Of a DNA stretch of 64,000 nt, positions 62,885 through 64,000 are shown in pieces (the first letter of the stretch is position 1; every line of letters begins with the position of its first letter). Both the position numbers and the translations under genes were made by a program. Under the pieces are notes generated by a model. It was given only the letters and a program-made list of their open reading frames with translations, was not told the origin of the DNA and ran no database searches. The stretch comes from Pseudomonas sp. MWU13-2100 (GTDB lineage: Bacteria; Pseudomonadota; Gammaproteobacteria; Pseudomonadales; Pseudomonadaceae), in contig NZ_JALLIX010000001.1 in NCBI RefSeq assembly GCF_023242365.1, forward strand, positions 278,112-342,111, written 5' to 3'.

Positions 62885-63217
62885 GTGATCAATTATCTAT
62901 GGTTCTTTCTCGCGGCCCTGTTTGAAATCGCCGGTTGTTATGCCTTCTGGATGTGGCTGCGACTGGGCAAGAGCGCCTGGTGGATCGCCCCGGCGTTGTT
63001 GAGCCTGACGCTGTTTGCGCTGCTGTTGACCAAGGTCGAGGCGACCTACGCCGGTCGGGCCTATGCGGCCTACGGTGGTATCTACATCATTGCCTCGATC
63101 GCCTGGTTGGGCCTGGTCGAACGTATTCGTCCGTTGGGTTCCGACTGGCTGGGCGCCGCCTTCTGCGTCCTTGGCGCGAGCATCATCCTGCTGGGACCAC
63201 GCTTTTCACAGTCCTGA
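62885..63217 (+). CDS. ynfA: YnfA family membrane protein
   Basis: A 110-residue four-helix membrane protein ([82 protein letters not shown]) of the YnfA/UPF0060 group, related to SMR transporters. GTG 62885 gives the usual N-terminus and has GACGGG 8 bases upstream; GTG 62876 would overlap that site. Confidence 0.9.
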   Translation: MINYLWFFLAALFEIAGCYAFWMWLRLGKSAWWIAPALLSLTLFALLLTKVEATYAGRAYAAYGGIYIIASIAWLGLVERIRPLGSDWLGAAFCVLGASIILLGPRFSQS

Positions 63218-63385
63218 GTCTGGCTCTCACCGGTAAAATCTCCGGCTTGGCCAAGTAAGCAATCTGATTCTGTAGGGCGAATCGACCCTGTCGGTCAGGG
63301 CCGGCTGATTTGCGGCGTGTGCATTGAAGGCGGTCAGCGGGCCGGGCAGTCTTGGGCGCTCATTAACCCTTGAGGATTGAGTGCC

Positions 63386-63586
63386 ATGCTTGTACTGAGC
63401 CGCGTCGTGGGCGAGATGATTTCCATCGGCGATAACATCACCGTGCGAATTCTCGCTGTTAACGGTAATCACGTTCGTTTTGGTGTCGAGGCGCCGAAGC
63501 ACGTCAATGTGCACCGAGCGGAAATCTACCGTCGGATTCTGACCAAGCTGGGTGAGCCGGAGCCTGCCAGCGACCCGGTTGTCTAG
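63386..63586 (+). CDS. csrA: CsrA/Rsm family RNA-binding regulator
   Basis: A 66-residue CsrA paralogue that binds GGA motifs in mRNA leaders. Core [51 protein letters not shown]. Compared with RsmA/RsmE types (VHREEIYxRI), the first Glu is Ala, and strand 1 reads VVGE rather than KxGE. Pseudomonads carry several copies (RsmA, RsmE, RsmI); which this is cannot be told. GAGGATTGA lies upstream. Its stop is three bases from the next gene's stop. Confidence 0.92.
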   Translation: MLVLSRVVGEMISIGDNITVRILAVNGNHVRFGVEAPKHVNVHRAEIYRRILTKLGEPEPASDPVV

Positions 63587-63589
63587 CGT

Positions 63590-63817
63590 TCAGTCAAAGA
63601 ACTCTTTCGGCACCGCGTGCTTGGGCAGCAACTGGCATTGTTCGCTTTCGATATCGAAGAAGATCACCGCCTGGCCCTTGCTCAAGGCGTGACGCACGCG
63701 TAGCACGCGGGTTTCCTGGGGCGTGTCATCACCGTTGTCGGTGCCGTCGCGGCTGACGAAATCTTCGATCAGGCGGGTGAGGGTGTCGGGTTCAAGTTGC
63801 TCGTAGGGAATCAGCAT
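63590..63817 (-). CDS. YheU family protein
   Basis: A 75-residue protein (MLIPYEQLEPDTLTRLIEDFVSRDGTDNGDD..., VRHALSKGQAVIFFDIESEQCQLLPKH) of the YheU/UPF0270 family, function unknown. ATG 63817 gives the family start; the frame runs 48 codons further upstream without similarity. Convergent with csrA. Confidence 0.9.
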   Translation of the reverse strand: MLIPYEQLEPDTLTRLIEDFVSRDGTDNGDDTPQETRVLRVRHALSKGQAVIFFDIESEQCQLLPKHAVPKEFFD

Positions 63818-64000
63818 GGAATCGTCTCTTGCGGCTATAGGACCTGATGCTACTGTGCCCGGGCGTGTCGAGCTACCTAATGACATGCCGCGCGCGCATT
63901 TCGCCGTGTTCTGACAGACATCGGTAGTGCAGAAGGTGTTCCCTTTCGGGCGGGCTGCCAAGGGCAGATCACGCGAATCAGGAATGACCGAATGAATGAT

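Noticed and set aside
63818..64000. A gene beginning at the right edge (ATGAATGAT near 63992)
   Set aside because: Fewer than three codons are visible, so no frame can be supported.

Overview
The window is a chromosomal segment of a fluorescent pseudomonad, most likely the Pseudomonas fluorescens complex. This is inferred from high G+C coding sequence, the FleQ/FleSR flagellar hierarchy, the MotCD stator, an HsbA/HsbR/HptB module, Pseudomonas REP-like palindromes and DUF3509. No tRNA, rRNA, CRISPR array, insertion sequence or clearly broken gene was seen. pseC is cut by the left edge.

Bases 1-7124 encode flagellin glycosylation: a pseudaminic acid block (pseC end, methyltransferase, pseF, a pseG-acetyltransferase fusion, pseI), then a ketoacyl-ACP synthase III, a Maf-like glycosyltransferase and a small unknown protein. 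Bases 7210-10955 hold the filament genes fliC, flaG, fliD, fliS and a FliT-like gene. fleQ, fleS and fleR (11127-15336) encode the regulators. Bases 15469-33233 hold basal-body and export genes: fliEFGHIJ, then hsbA-hsbR-hptB, fliK, fliLMNOPQR, flhB and flhA. flhF, fleN and fliA follow. Bases 36438-45460 hold chemotaxis and motor genes: cheYZAB, motCD, a ParC/ParP pair, cheW and a DUF2802 gene. I read five sigma-54 (-24/-12) promoters, before fleS, fliE, fliK, fliL and flhA, and two FliA (sigma-28) promoters, before fliC and before parP-cheW. This fits the known order FleQ and sigma-54, then FleR, then FliA.

Bases 45509-64000 are mostly housekeeping: a tail-anchored protein with GNAT-like motifs, a secreted alpha/beta hydrolase, aroC, an MFS carrier, methionine salvage genes mtnBDC, an orphan LuxR-type regulator, DUF3509, an ankyrin protein, a basic amino acid ABC transporter laid out like aotJQMOP but ending in an RpiR-type regulator, several small membrane proteins, speE, an SDR enzyme, ynfA, a CsrA/Rsm paralogue and a YheU-family gene.

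The most interesting observations are four ITDxEFExLLDxLHG-type repeats in the CheA linker that resemble the CheY-binding peptides of FliM and CheZ, a cryptic GNAT-like fold on a tail anchor beside the chemotaxis operon, an internal FliA promoter for parP-cheW, a 23-bp palindrome likely to serve the RpiR-controlled transporter, and a three-way-junction RNA fold upstream of a 67-residue membrane protein. All rest on reading by eye and need computation or experiment.
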